Part shown: positions 34,304-46,104 of the stretch, piece by piece
Position numbering within the stretch: position 1 is the stretch's first letter
Layout: every line of letters begins with the position of its first letter
Assembly (NCBI GenBank): GCA_032988165.1
Contig: JANTQF010000022.1
Coordinates: forward strand, 62,001 to 126,000
Direction: 5' to 3'
DNA length: 64,000 bases
Source: Emmonsiellopsis sp. PD_33
Taxonomy: Eukaryota; Ascomycota; Eurotiomycetes; Onygenales; Ajellomycetaceae
The notes under the pieces: generated by a model
What the model was told of the DNA's origin: nothing
The model's input: the letters and a program-made list of their open reading frames with translations, nothing else
Databases searched by the model: none
Made by a program: the position numbers and the translations under genes

Positions 34304-36176
34304 TTAGTTGGCAAGTTCCGCCGAAGACAGCACATCCGCTACAACCTCAACCATCTCAACCACTTTCTCCTCCTCCAACCGCTTTCCGATCAATTGCAGC
34401 GAGACGGGCCCTCCATGGTAGAACTCGGGGTCATAGTCTGCCTGTATCATCGCGTCTTTCTCACTAAGTGGTGCCCAGCCCTCACCACGCGGCGGATCGA
34501 GCGACTGGTCTGCATACGTTACGGGGAACGTGCAGGCGGGGAAATCTGAGGATTTTTCATGTCAGCATGTCCGTGGCTGTGGCCAATCTGTTCTTGTTGA
34601 GATATAGAAAACATCCTTACCCAGCAAATTAACAAAGCCCGTGAACCCAACATAATCAACCTTATCCCCAAGGCCCAGACGGGGAGCACCAGTTGGCGCA
34701 ACGGGGGCAATTATGCCATCAATCGGTCCGTCAGTTTCTGTCTTGGTTGCCATCCACCGGTCCAGATATTCCTTTTGCAGGATATTTCGTTTCGTGATCA
34801 TCTCGCGCAGCCGCTCGGGGTTGAATTTGCCCGCGTTGTTCTTACAGGCGCTGAAGGCTCTCTCCATGGAGCCGAAGAGAGGCTCTTTGTAGGCTTCCAG
34901 CTGTGGGATTATGGCGTCGGACCCGAGCTCGTCGAAAGACTCGTTGAGGAGGTCGACGATCTCCTTGTGACTGGCTGGTTCCCTGCAGAGCAAAGGCGAA
35001 TTAATTTTGCGCGGTTGGGACATATCAACTTGCATTAGATTAAAATTACTTACCAAGGGACAACATCATGGCCAGCAGCCTTCAACGCCTTGGTTACAAT
35101 CGCCAAGCCACGTTCTACGGGAGGATGGCAAGTTATCATGCCATCATTAGCCCCAAGAACCCCGAACCTCAGCTTGCGTCCTTTGGGCTGGATAACGTCC
35201 TTTCTCCATGGCATGGGTATGATTTTGGGATCTAGATTCCAGGGGGCAGCCGCGTCGGATAGAACGGACTCGCAAAACAGCTTAACCCCGCCGAGGGAAG
35301 GGGACATTGGCCCACAAACGGCGTATATAAAATCTTGTCCGGGTATACTTGGCTTGCCTCCCCAGGTCGAGAAACGTCCAAAAGATGGTTTTAGGCCGTA
35401 AAGACGGCAGCAGGCGCCAGGAATCCGAATGCTGCCGGCAATGTCTGTTCCAACTCCAAGGGGCGATGCCTTCATTGCTATAAGAGCCCCCTCCCCGCCA
35501 GACGATCCGCCTGGGGTAAGTCCCTTGTGGATAGGGTTTCTAGTCTCGCCCCAGATGCGATTGGTGGTTTCACCCATCATCATGGCAGTGGGGATGTTAG
35601 TCTTGACATAAAAGACAGCACCGAGATCTCGAAGCATGGTGACAAGGACCGAAGGCTTTTCTGTGGGCGTGTTCGCGTAGACTGCCATTCCTATCGAACT
35701 CGGGTATGGAGGGGTCATGAAGTTGTCTTTTAGAGAAAATGGCAACCCATGCATTGGGCCGACGACCTCTCCGGTTCGCTCGAGGTAGTCGTCGAGATAT
35801 TTGGCCCGTTCAAGGCCCTCGTTAAACAGAACCTCCGTGACGCAGTTTGTCTGCAATAACCGGTTAGTTTTGTTGGAGTGGATGGCAAAATGGGTTAATC
35901 CCATACAAGCTTTTGCGCGATGGCAGCGGCCTTGCAAAATGCTGTGGTAGCTTGGACTGAGGTCAAGGTCCTCGCTTTTATCTTCTTCAAGAGTGTTTCA
36001 GCGTCCGAATTGACGATTTCTAGCTCCTCCGGTGTCAGGAGCCCGGATGTCTGTGGGTACGATCTCAAGTCATTGGGCAGGCTCTCTTCGCCAATCTCTG
36101 GGATAGGGAAGAAGGCCGATAGCGCATCATCTCGGCGTTTCTGCGCGACGGCAGAGATTTCCTTATAATCGCCCAT
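34304..36176 (-). CDS. Amidase-signature enzyme (acetamidase/amdS-like)
   Basis: Amidase-signature hydrolase cleaving carboxamides; fungal members release ammonia for nitrogen use. Exons are 35907-36176, 35054-35850, 34621-34982 and 34304-34545 (556 aa), all in phase. The Ser-cisSer-Lys triad is visible: Lys in LPFSLKDNF (about K131), cis-Ser in TPGGSSGGEGAL (about S206) and nucleophile in GTDIAGSIR (about S230). The spacing matches other members, with K to S 99 residues apart. The C-terminus has GPVSLQLIGKRLEEEKV. There is no signal peptide, so it is likely cytosolic. A TATA-like site lies 87-96 nt upstream. Acetamide is only one possible substrate. Confidence 0.93.
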
Positions 36177-36886
36177 TTTGTTTCATATGGTGTAGTTGAT
36201 GAGGTGTAAATTCTGGAGAGTTTTGGACCTTGGTTACTCTGTCTGATGAGGGGCAGGGCCGCTATTTATATAGGAGAGACTCTGCATTCGGGGCCAACCA
36301 TTGGCGGCAGAAGGCCGAATGTTTATCAGTGGCAGCTGATCCGCCAGCCTTCCGTCGGATAACGCCACTTTTGAGCGTCGTCTCTGGCAATCTGGTCGGT
36401 ATGTGGTCGGTTGTGCCTAGATGTAGCCGAATCTGTTATCCGATATCCATTGATTCGACCAGATAGCCTCAGCGTCTGCCGACAAGAGAGGCCGGCGGGG
36501 ACTAAGTTTTGGGATCAGTGGTAAGATGCCAATTCGCAGCGCAATGTGACATGACCACGGGTTGCACAGAGCTGGGCGGCTGGGACTGACGGCAGCGAGA
36601 CGCTGGAGAAGTTCGGCTCGTCTAGGGAAGCTTTTTGTGAATCCGGGGGGGGATGGCGGGGAAGTTGGCCGCCATCACATGACATCATCGATCTTATCTG
36701 CACCATCTCCCAGCCCAAACCCAGCTTCATCAACAACCAGCAGGATTCAATATCACGCTCATACACCTGTCAGCAAATTCAAAATAATACTGCGCAGCAA
36801 ATACTGCATGCGAGAAAGAAACGCAGCTACACCATAGCTCAGCCCGCGTCGAACCAGGCAAGGAATCGAAGGGAAACAACTGCGTT
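36177..36886. other. Divergent promoter region amidase / F-box-like gene
   Basis: 710 bp between two divergent start codons. The amidase TATA-like box is at 36263-36272. Several GATA words occur, which could serve nitrogen control, but I cannot show that they are functional. No gene seen. Confidence 0.5.
36263..36272 (-). promoter_or_regulatory. TATA-like box of the amidase gene
   Basis: TATATAAATA on the minus strand, 87-96 nt before the amidase ATG. Confidence 0.5.
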
Positions 36887-37774
36887 ATGGCTCCAGTGCG
36901 GATGAAACCTCTCAGCCCTTCCATTTTCAAACTACCAACACACCCTCATTTTCCGTTTCTCCGTCTGCCCCGTGAACTGCGTGACGAGGTCTACAAATTA
37001 GTCTTTGCTCCTATTTCATCCAACTCTTTGAGGCCAATACGGGGCCACGATACTTTGCCTAAAAGCCTCGCAATTCTTCATGTCTGTCGCCAGGTTAATG
37101 AAGAGGCTGGATATGTGCTCTATAATCAATACATAATCAGCTTCGATGATGGCGGAGCAATGAGAAGCATGTTCCGCTCACTGTCATCGTCAGGGGTGTC
37201 ACGCTTCCGCCATATATGCATCGGAGGTACTCCAATAAAGTCGGTACTTATTAATTGCAAACCAACCCATGACTTCTTCGCGGCCCTTTGGACCTTTAAG
37301 CGGCATTCTCTTCCTTTAAGCCTCAAAACTTTCACAGTTTTCGACATTGCCGCCCACAATGTTTCATTCGAAATCTTTCTTGATCTTGTTAAATTTGGGA
37401 ATTGCTGGAAAGAATTACGTTACTTTTCATCCTCTGCAGCAAAACTCGGTCTGTCCAAAGCAGACATTGGGCATGTTAGCCACAAGCTGGAGATCTTGAA
37501 TAAAATTATGCTCGAGAGAGACGGTCAAAATTCGGGGGCTTCCGTTACGATTTACGAGGCTACAGATCCCGTTTATAAGCAGATATGGGAGCTCTGTTCA
37601 ACCACCGTTGCAGGGCGCAACGCAACAGCAACGCAGAGATGGAAGCACGAGGAAGCATTGCTAGTAATTGCAAGGCGGGGCTATCACGCTGATATTTCTG
37701 AAGGAGCTACACCTCCGTACGTCTTCGACAGACGTACAGTCGGTCCGCAGAAGTATTGGCTGCCCCCACCATAA
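36887..37774 (+). CDS. F-box-like / 2EXR-type hypothetical protein
   Basis: Single-exon gene of 295 aa. The N-terminal FPFLRLPRELRDEVYKLVF followed by LAILHVCRQVNEEAGYVLYNQ is the fungal pattern of F-box-like or 2EXR proteins, a large and variable family in filamentous ascomycetes. The middle (FFAALWTFKRHSLPLSLKTF) resembles the second half of such proteins. No transmembrane segment or signal peptide. The function, probably in protein turnover, is inference from the motif. The start is the first ATG and has the conserved block within 30 residues. Confidence 0.75.
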   Translation: MAPVRMKPLSPSIFKLPTHPHFPFLRLPRELRDEVYKLVFAPISSNSLRPIRGHDTLPKSLAILHVCRQVNEEAGYVLYNQYIISFDDGGAMRSMFRSLSSSGVSRFRHICIGGTPIKSVLINCKPTHDFFAALWTFKRHSLPLSLKTFTVFDIAAHNVSFEIFLDLVKFGNCWKELRYFSSSAAKLGLSKADIGHVSHKLEILNKIMLERDGQNSGASVTIYEATDPVYKQIWELCSTTVAGRNATATQRWKHEEALLVIARRGYHADISEGATPPYVFDRRTVGPQKYWLPPP

Positions 37775-38178
37775 TGTATGCCTATGGTCGATAGAAATTC
37801 AGTAGGTGTTTATTAAGCAGTTATATATAGGATCAGGCTATATTATCTTCATAGCAGGCAGTATAGTCTTTCTTAACTCTAGCTAGTAATAGCTTATGAG
37901 CATTAGGATCATAAAATGCACCTTATATCATTGCAGCAGTATTCTTACCTATATAGATATGTTATCCATCCTACAGCAGTAACTTACATAAATACATTCA
38001 TTAGGCGCTTATCTTATCTTAGCGTCGACGCGACAAAAAAGGCAATTCTCAACCACCTCCAACTTCTCACAATCACACCACCACATACGAAGTCTACATA
38101 CCAGCCACTGGCAAAAAACTACGCCGATTACCATGATATATTGACTCTATTCAAATATCCCTTCGACGTCCCGCCGCC
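37775..38178. other. Intergenic F-box-like gene to ORC6
   Basis: 404 bp, AT-rich near 37800-38000. It must contain the ORC6 5' UTR. No gene seen. Confidence 0.45.
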
Positions 38179-39604
38179 ATGAGCAACAAATCCCTCGAAC
38201 AAGCCCTTGCCAATCTCCTCCCAACCCACGCCGAAGCTCTCCCCCCCGAGCTCATCCAGCACGCCGCAAGTCTTCTAGCGCAGTCTCGAAGCTATGGTAG
38301 TAGCTTGAAGCCCGACGAGGAGATTGCCAGGCCATATGCCTGTGCGGAGATTGCTTGCAGGCGGTAGGTTATACCCCTTTTCTGCGCAGAATCCGTCCAA
38401 CTCGTGTCTGCAAGGAGCGGCACCAATAACTAACTGGAACGCTCGATATAGATTAAGCAAGAAACTCAAACTCCCTCCTCTCCTCGGCAGACCACCATGC
38501 CCGCCCCGCGTATATAAGAAGCTATATAACTACCTCGAGCAGGCGCTGCTGAAAGCTTCCACGGGAGCGCGACGGGATACCACCACCACCACGTCCGCGT
38601 CAAATACGCCTAGAAAAGCTACAGTCGCCTCTACGTCATTGAGAACGCCTTCAAAAGCAACTTCGACGCCGATTGGAACTTCTCATAAACGCGCCCTTCC
38701 CACCACTCCGTCTCAGAAATCGGCCAGTAGACCGAAGGCTCAGGCAAAGGGCAAGAGCAATGGTATTTCCAAGAAGGCTGTTATAAAAGACGCGCCTACG
38801 TGGACAATGCCTGTTATCCGACGGGTCTGCAAGACGCTATCAACGCGCACGCCTACTTCTACGCCGGCTTCCCGTCCCGCCATCTCGACCCGGTTACCCC
38901 CACATATCTTCGCGGGCATCTCGTCGATACTATTCTTCGTGTCCCAATTGCAAAATAAAGAACGGGGAGAAGGAAACCAAAATGCCGCTCACACCGCATT
39001 CCTCTCTCCACTCACCGCAAACACTGACCCAGAGTCCCAGGACAAAACATACAGAGACCGTATCACGGAGTTGATCGTGGCTGTATATTTCGTCGTGCTG
39101 GCCCGGCGACGACCGAACGTTACATCCTCGTCAACATCAGCTAACAAATTGGATGTTGCTGAGTACCTCGAGATGTCAGCTGCTGCGCTCGCGGGCGTGG
39201 GGCTTGAGGGAAAGCGCTACGTTGATGATGTGGATATGTGGCTGGCAATAATCATGACGAGGTCATGGACGAAGGGAACGGAGTGGTTTGACAATGTTCC
39301 TGGTCCTGGGCAGGCAGGCGAGGAGGAATATGGGGAGTTGGATGAGGGGATGGACGAGGATGAAGATGATGAGGATGAAATTGTTGGGCCCAAGAGACGG
39401 AAGGCTATTCGACGAGAAACTCGTCGGAGGAGCGGGAATGTTGGTAGTGAGAACGCGCGGGAGAGGAGCGGATTGTTGCCGGGTTTAGGGACAATGATGC
39501 AGGAACGGCTAGATTGGTTGAGTGAGGAGAGGAGGGAGGATTATATGCTGTGGAGGGAGGGGGTTATGGAGAGGATTCGGGGGATGGGGGTTGTTGCTGG
39601 TTAA
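38179..39604 (+). CDS. ORC6: Origin recognition complex subunit 6
   Basis: Component of the origin recognition complex that marks replication origins and loads MCM helicase. Exons 38179-38363 and 38452-39604 join in phase (donor GTAGGT, branch-like TAACTAAC, acceptor ATAG), giving 445 aa. The TFIIB-like N-terminal part has the family blocks MSNKSLEQALANLLPTHAE, LPPELIQHAASLLAQSR, EEIARPYACAEIACRR and LLGRPPCPPRVYKKLYNYLE. A Ser/Thr/Lys-rich linker (about 95-195) with TP and SP sites, potential CDK sites, follows. Then comes a second helical part (RLPPHIFAGISSILFF, YRDRITELIVAVYFVV) and an acidic then basic C-terminus. It is convergent with QNG1. Confidence 0.9.
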
Positions 39605-39927
39605 TAATCATGTGGCCCTTGAGGTTAGGGGGCTGTGGCGTTTATATTTTTTGGCCAGTTTAGAATTGATGTGATACGATACCCATTACCTGAGATAGAA
39701 AATAAAGCTGAAGTAGACAACATGGGCTTGTTTCTACCTTTTATCCAACCATACAACGCCCCATTCGTCCAATTACTATCTCTAAGAGAGATCTAGTCTA
39801 TCTATCTCTCAAAAGAAAACCAAAGCGCCTCAACGACGCCAATATCGACTAAAAAGGACGAGCAAATACAAAGGAAAAAACTATTCCATTCCAATCCCCA
39901 CCCAGCCCCAAATCCATACACAGCCAA
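39605..39927. other. Intergenic, convergent 3' regions
   Basis: 323 bp between the ORC6 and QNG1 stop codons; A-rich around 39800-39880. No gene seen. Confidence 0.45.
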
Positions 39928-41473
39928 TCAATACCAAATACTCCTAGTCCGATGATGCGGAATCGTCTCCTTCCCCTCCCCCTCCAACTCCTTCATCGTA
40001 TCATACAGTAAAAAATCAATCAACACCGCATTCACACCCAGCGGACTCTCCTCCCCCTCCCCCTCCCCTTCCTCCTCCTCACCATCCCCCACCTTCTCCC
40101 CCCCAACAACCGACACCGCCCCCGACCCCACCCCCGACCCCGCCGCCGTCCCGCCCACCATCGGGCTCGCCTCCGCAAACTTCCCCGGCCGACTCAGACC
40201 CGGATGCTTCTTCTCAATCTCGCGCCGAATCAGCTCGACGCACCAGATACTCGTACCGCGCAGCTCAGTCTCCCAGCGACCCCCCGCCTCGAGCAGTTTG
40301 TGCTGGCGGATGGCGGATTCCAGCGGCGGCGAGTAGAGGAGGCAGCCGAGGGTGTGGAGCATTTGCGGGATGCGGTAATCTGTATATAGTATCAGGTGTT
40401 AGTTAAAAAAAATAAAACCTGGCAGTTTGGTTCTTGGTGGGGTTGTGTAACGAACCGGCAAACATGGTGATCTTATCGATATCATGAAAGTTCCCGTAAC
40501 CTTTACCACGGAAGCAGGCCCAGAGGTCTGCGACGAGGATCTGGGCGCGCTTGTAGAAGCGCACTTCTTTGCCCTCGAACCGCGTCTTGTCGGCGAAGCA
40601 GGGGAAGTTGTCGGCTAGTAGGTTTACGAGGACGGCGGCGGAGCCGTTGGCTTCTTTGATGCAGGTGGTGAAGGAGCAGAGGTATTTCTGGGTATTTGGT
40701 TAGTGGTTTTTTCTCTTTTTTTTTGGGGGGGGGGTTGGGTTTGGCTGGAAGTTTGTAGGGGTGTACCATGATATATCTCGAGATTTGATAATCGGGGGTA
40801 ATTCTATAGAGCGGAGGGAAGCCAAAAAAGAAAAGTCACTCACATCATAAAGAACCTTGCCGGCCTCACGGAGACATTCCATTCGCTCCTGAAAGAGCGG
40901 GATCTCCTCGTCCGTCGCGGACCGGAAAACATGCCGCAAGACTTCTTCCGTACATTCATCCTCGTTCTGCCAGAAATCCGAGCTCGTAATTGGAATCTCT
41001 GACAGTCTCAGTACACATCCAACATGCATGAAAAATAGGGAGAAAAACATACCTTCATCCAACGCCCTCTGCAACGCCGCCACAATACTCCAATACCCCT
41101 TCCACCTCTTCCCGCGATACTCAATAGCAAACTGCCTCGGCTCGTCTTTCTCCTCGCTCCAAAAGCTAAAATTCAACAAATCCATCGTAAAGATGAAATC
41201 CACCGTGCTCTCGTCCTTGGTCTTTGGGTGCAGTTCATGCTCTGCCCATTTCTTCGTCGAGTACTGCTTCTTCTGCATCAGTTGCCAGATGGTCTCTGCG
41301 GCCGCTTTGGTCCGGAACGGGTCCAGCGCGACATCGATGGAGTTGTCGAAGACATGTTGCGCCCCTGAGAGGACTTTTGTGTCTAGGGGTGGCCCGGATT
41401 TGGTCGGGCGGCCGAGTCCGAGGGACTGGCGGAGGAGCTCTAGGAGTTCGGGGTCGGCTTCGTCGTCTGACAT
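39928..41473 (-). CDS. QNG1: Queuosine 5'-phosphate N-glycosylase / queuosine salvage protein
   Basis: Member of the DUF2419/QNG1 family that releases queuine from queuosine nucleotides for tRNA modification. Eukaryotes cannot make queuine de novo. Exons are 41053-41473, 40844-40998, 40456-40687 and 39928-40379 (419 aa), all in phase. Motifs include IPITSSDFWQ, TEEVLRHVFRSATDEEIPL, ANGSAAVLVNLLADNFPCF, FYKRAQILVADLW, the Asp-rich GNFHDIDKITMFADYRIPQ, and LIDFLLYD near the end. The last exon carries a Gly/Ser-rich then Glu-rich insertion that many relatives lack. Intron 1 is 54 nt without an in-frame stop, so its retention would add 18 residues. Confidence 0.9.
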
Positions 41474-42881
41474 TTCTTGTCTTCAAGTTCTTCTCCGTCT
41501 GGTATGTGGTGGTTGTCTGGTCTGTTGCAGCGTGGCAGACTGGCCACTTTATTGTGTTCCTTTTTTTTTTTTTTCCTTTTATTTCAGAGGGAAATAAAAA
41601 ATGAAATTCCCGAAGACAATATAGACACTGTCTATGGATTTAACATGGCATCACTTCAGAAAAGCGTACTTATGGTCTGCGTTTGGTTCTGAAATTAGAC
41701 CGCCGTTTCAAGGAGGGGCAGTTGGATATTGAAAACTGTCCACGTTGAGAAACGGGGTGGACAAAACAAAAAAAGAAAGCCTGGGGATTTCTAGATGGCC
41801 ACACTGGTATCAAATCCCGAGCTAATCATGCAGTTGAGGGCAATATAAAAAAAGCCGAATCCAAGATCTCAAAAAGTTTAATGTTTGAAGCCAAAAATGT
41901 GTCATCCAGCATATTGAAGATTATGTAAGGCGCCAGCTGATTTCAAAAGCCCTAACTCAATATATCCAATTGGAGTTTAGCTTGTCGGTGATATCAAATC
42001 CAAGGGAGTATGAGATAGGGGTGAGATGAAGTTAAAACATGGGATATTCATATATTTTCACTTGTTATATCCAGCACTAACTAGAGTATGACCTGCTGTG
42101 TATGACAGACGGCGTGTCGAAGCTCGTATCGGGATCAAATGCCAAGTCTATCATAGATGCCTCTACAGAGTTCTCGGAAAAGACTGGAATGTGTTCAAGG
42201 CATGGTCTTCAAAGAATACGGGAATCTGTCCAGCCTATTCTCATCCCTTGCCCTACTGATAGTTAGAAAATGCAAGAATCCCGCGTATACGTTGGGAACA
42301 AAAGCAGCCATGGCACGAAGGGGCGAAGTTCCAACCGCAGACACGGCCAGCGGCAGAACCGCATAATCCGGTGGTTGATTAGTTTCATAGCATTTAGGGC
42401 GTTGAATCAGACTGATAAAGGAATAAGGAATGCAGTATTCCCCCTTTGTGCCTTTGACGTTGGTATCCGGATGCTGCGTCTTGAAGCGCGGGCAGGGCGG
42501 CTATGTCAAAACAGACCTCAATTGGCCCGAGATGAGACTATCTATAAGCAACACAAATGGCATATTCACCAACAGTGAAGTGAAACTAGACTGAACATAC
42601 ATGTTGTGTTGTGTTGTTGCAGAGTGTTGTAGAATCTCCCAGTCCCGGCGCGTCTCGCTCTCTTTCCTCTGTCAACTCTGACATCAGCAAAAAACACCGC
42701 CAAGCCCGCCTGCTCGCCCTCGCCTTTTCGCCGACGCATCTCAATCCGCAACACAACAATCCACGCGCAGGTCTGGTTGCAAGGTCTCTTCTTTTGAATC
42801 TTGGCTGCTATCCTCTTCGCTTTCCCTCGTCTACCGCGCTGTGTCACCCTTCCCTGCTTGACGGGAGCTGCCCGGGCCAAG
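41474..42881. other. 1.4-kb divergent upstream region QNG1 / UBA2
   Basis: No gene can be supported. A T-run lies at 41560-41575. The last 250 bp should hold the UBA2 5' UTR. Nothing else recognisable. Confidence 0.45.
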
Positions 42882-45307
42882 ATGGAGACGCACCAGAAGA
42901 AGTCCCTTGGGTCTCTGTACTCAAAGATCCGGAAGGTTAGTACATGGCGCAAGCAGAAGCTCAGGCAACGATTGATCGGATGCTAATTCTGTCTATTCTG
43001 CGCAGTCCAAAATCCTCCTCGTCGGCGCCGGCGGTATTGGTTGCGAGCTACTAAAGAATCTGGTCCTGACCGGCTTCGGCGAAATCCATATTATCGATCT
43101 CGACACGATTGATCTAAGCAACCTCAACAGACAATTCCTATTCCGTCATGAGCATATAAAGAAGTCAAAGGCCCTCGTACGTATGCGCTGGTTATTTTGC
43201 TTCCCCCTCGCGCGAAATGGCTTGAATGCTAACTCCGTATCGCCCGATATACAATAGGTCGCAAAGGAAGTCGCAAGCAAATTTCGCGGTGACGCCTCTC
43301 TCCATGCGTACCACGCCAATATAAAGGATGCACAATTTGATGTCGCATTCTTTGAAACATTCGACCTCGTTTTCAACGCGCTCGATAACCTGGACGCCAG
43401 ACGACATGTGAACCGGATGTGTCTCGCCGCGAACGTTCCTCTGATCGAGAGCGGCACGACGGGCTTTAACGGGCAAGTGCAGGTGATAAAGAAGGTATGG
43501 GAGATATAATGGAGTTTTACGGACATTTGGGGAATCTGGGCTTACAAAATTCCTAGGGGCGAACCGAGTGCTACGACTGCAATGCGAAGCAGGTGCCTAA
43601 ATCCTTCCCAGTCTGTACGATACGAAGTACTCCTAGCCAGCCGATTCACTGTATTGTTTGGGGGAAGAGTTACCTTCTCCCGTAAGTCTATTCGGCTTGG
43701 TTTGATATGCATTATTTTGGACCTGCTAACCAGCCTCAGGGAGCTGTTTGGAGAATCTGAGAGTGATGCGGAGGAGCTGGACCATTCCGAAGATGCGGAT
43801 AATGGTATTTACCCATTTGCGATCCGCAAACTCTCGATCCGGTTGCTGATATAATTAATTCTAGCCGAGGAGATCCAAAACCTCCAAAAGGAAGCCCAAG
43901 CCTTACTTGTCATACGACAGTCTATGGGTTCGGAAGACTTTGCCAAAAAGGTCTTTAACAAAGTGTTCCGCGATGATATAGTTCGCCTAAGACAGATGGA
44001 AGATATGTGGAAAACCCGGCCACCTCCAGTGCCACTTTCGTTCGATTCTCTACAGCGGGAAGCCACGGCGGTGGAGTCGACTATATCCTCTGATGACCAG
44101 AAAGTTTGGAGCTTGACGGAGAATTTTGCAGTTTTCAAGGACAGGTAAGAAGTCCCAGTGCCAGACGCTTGGGATAGAGGACTAACACTATACAGTTTGA
44201 AACGTCTCTCGACAAGATTGCAAGAACTACAGGCTGCCACGACAGACGGCCAAAAACCGATTCTAACCTTTGACAAGGATGATGTCGATACACTCGATTT
44301 TGTGTCTGCCAGCGCTAATATCCGTTCACATGTATTCGGGATTGGGGCCAAGTCAAAATTCGAAATTAAACGTGAGTCTTAAACTTTGTATTACCCAACC
44401 TCCGTAATACTAACCTTTAACAGAAATGGCCGGAAACATCATCCCCGCTATCGCGACGACCAATGCTATGACTGCGGCAGTATGTGTTCTTCAGGCGTTC
44501 AAAGTGATGAGAGATGACTACGATAGCGCAAAGATGGTAAGAATCTTCCCTTTTCACACGCCACTATACGGATCCCTAATGGCGCCGCAGGTATTCCTCG
44601 AACGATCCGGCAGGCGAGCGATAAATACCGAGAGCCTAAACCCGCCCAACCCCAATTGCCCAGTGTGCGGCGTAGCCCAAAGCAAAGTTTTTGTCGATGT
44701 GGAACGGGCGACATTAGGCGACTTGATCGAAGTTCTCCATTCGCAACTTGGGTATGGTGAAGAACTTTCGATCAGTTCACAACTGGGAACCATCTATGAC
44801 CCAGATCTTGAGGATAATTTGCCCAAGAAACTGAAGGACATGGGAGCTGCCATTGGGAGTTTCCTCACGGTTGTCGATGAAGAGGACGAGGATGTTAAGG
44901 TTAATCTAGACCTGCTTGTCACAGCACAGTAAGAATTCTCTGTTTGCCATTGGCTTGTCCTCTCGATTTTAGCTAACCATAATAACAGGACCGACTCCTC
45001 TGCCAAACCAGTCTCTATCCCATCCGACATCCACATCCCCCGGAAACCAGCCCCAACCCCAGCCCCAACTTTAGAGCCCACTGGTAACGGCGAGGCCAAT
45101 GGCATCGTTCTCACCATCAACGGCTCCGCTACCGGAAAGAGGAAGCGCCCCGCAGAGGAGGAAGATCTCGAGAAAGACGACAAGTCAGCAAAACGACTTG
45201 CGAAAATGTCTGTGGCAGAAGGCAATGGTGTCGAAGACGGGGCGGCTGACCAGCCTATCCTTCTCGATGATCCAGATACTGGAGCCATTGTCATCGATGA
45301 CGATTAA
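42882..45307 (+). CDS. UBA2: SUMO-activating enzyme E1 catalytic subunit
   Basis: Catalytic half of the Uba2-Aos1 SUMO E1; adenylates SUMO and forms the thioester. Ten exons: 42882-42935, 43006-43176, 43258-43494, 43557-43681, 43740-43804, 43865-44144, 44196-44371, 44424-44536, 44591-44928 and 44989-45307. They sum to 625 aa, close to the family's usual length. Motifs include the ATP site LLVGAGGIGCELLKNL, DLDTIDLSNLNRQFLF, zinc pair CYDC with the later CPVC, catalytic Cys in PVCTIRSTP (about C174) and QMAGNIIPAIATTNA. The ubiquitin-like domain spans about 450-520. The basic KRKRP with an acidic end suggests a nuclear localisation tail. Intron 8 is 54 nt and open, so the continuous frame across it is misleading. 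Confidence 0.95.
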
Positions 45308-46104
45308 CTTGCTACATCGACAACATGGAATTTTACACAGATCAAGATACAAAGGCATGCTAGTATCACTTTACTAGCACGCATAGACACCATCGGATAC
45401 CCCCTTGGTAGGGAAATCAATGTTCAACAAAACGTCGGGCGACAAATGGCCATACCATCTCCCTTCCTCCGCCCCGGCGTTGTACACTTAAACACATACC
45501 ATACACATACATAATTCACATCATACACGGCGTTGTTGGGGTTCTGGTTACAAAAACGGAAATCGGCATGTAAACTGGAAACGGCGCGGCGAGAATCTTT
45601 ACCCGGAGGGGTTTTTTTTTTTTTTTTTCTGAACTTGGCCTTTCTTGTTTACAGCTGGAGCATTAATTTCTTGTCCTACTCTTGTTCTACTTTCTTGTCT
45701 TCTTATTGACCTTTTTTTTACTCCACTTTCAGATTTGCGGTTGGGTTATGGAAAGGAAACGACGCACTTGCCGGTCGTTAGCGGTATATTTTTCTTTTTT
45801 CTTCGCGAGATTTCTAGGCGTAGAAGCGCACATTTTAAGAGGCAACCGTGTGTTGGTTGATATGGATACATAGAGATGATCGAACCATCAAATGATCCTT
45901 TCCTCGCCATTTGTGGGAATCCAGGAGACGCCAAAGAAAGCAAAAACTCATCCAATATTGCACAAAATATTTTACATTGCCTTCCATCCATCCCACAATC
46001 AATGAATATATCTTTTCCAAACCCACCCACCCCTGTCTAAATAGTAATCATACACCACACCCACACCCACAATCCAAACCCTACCCGCCTCCCTACCTAC
46101 ATAC
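45308..46104. other. Intergenic, convergent 3' regions
   Basis: 797 bp between the UBA2 and SDR stop codons, with a T-run at 45611-45629. No gene seen. Confidence 0.45.
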
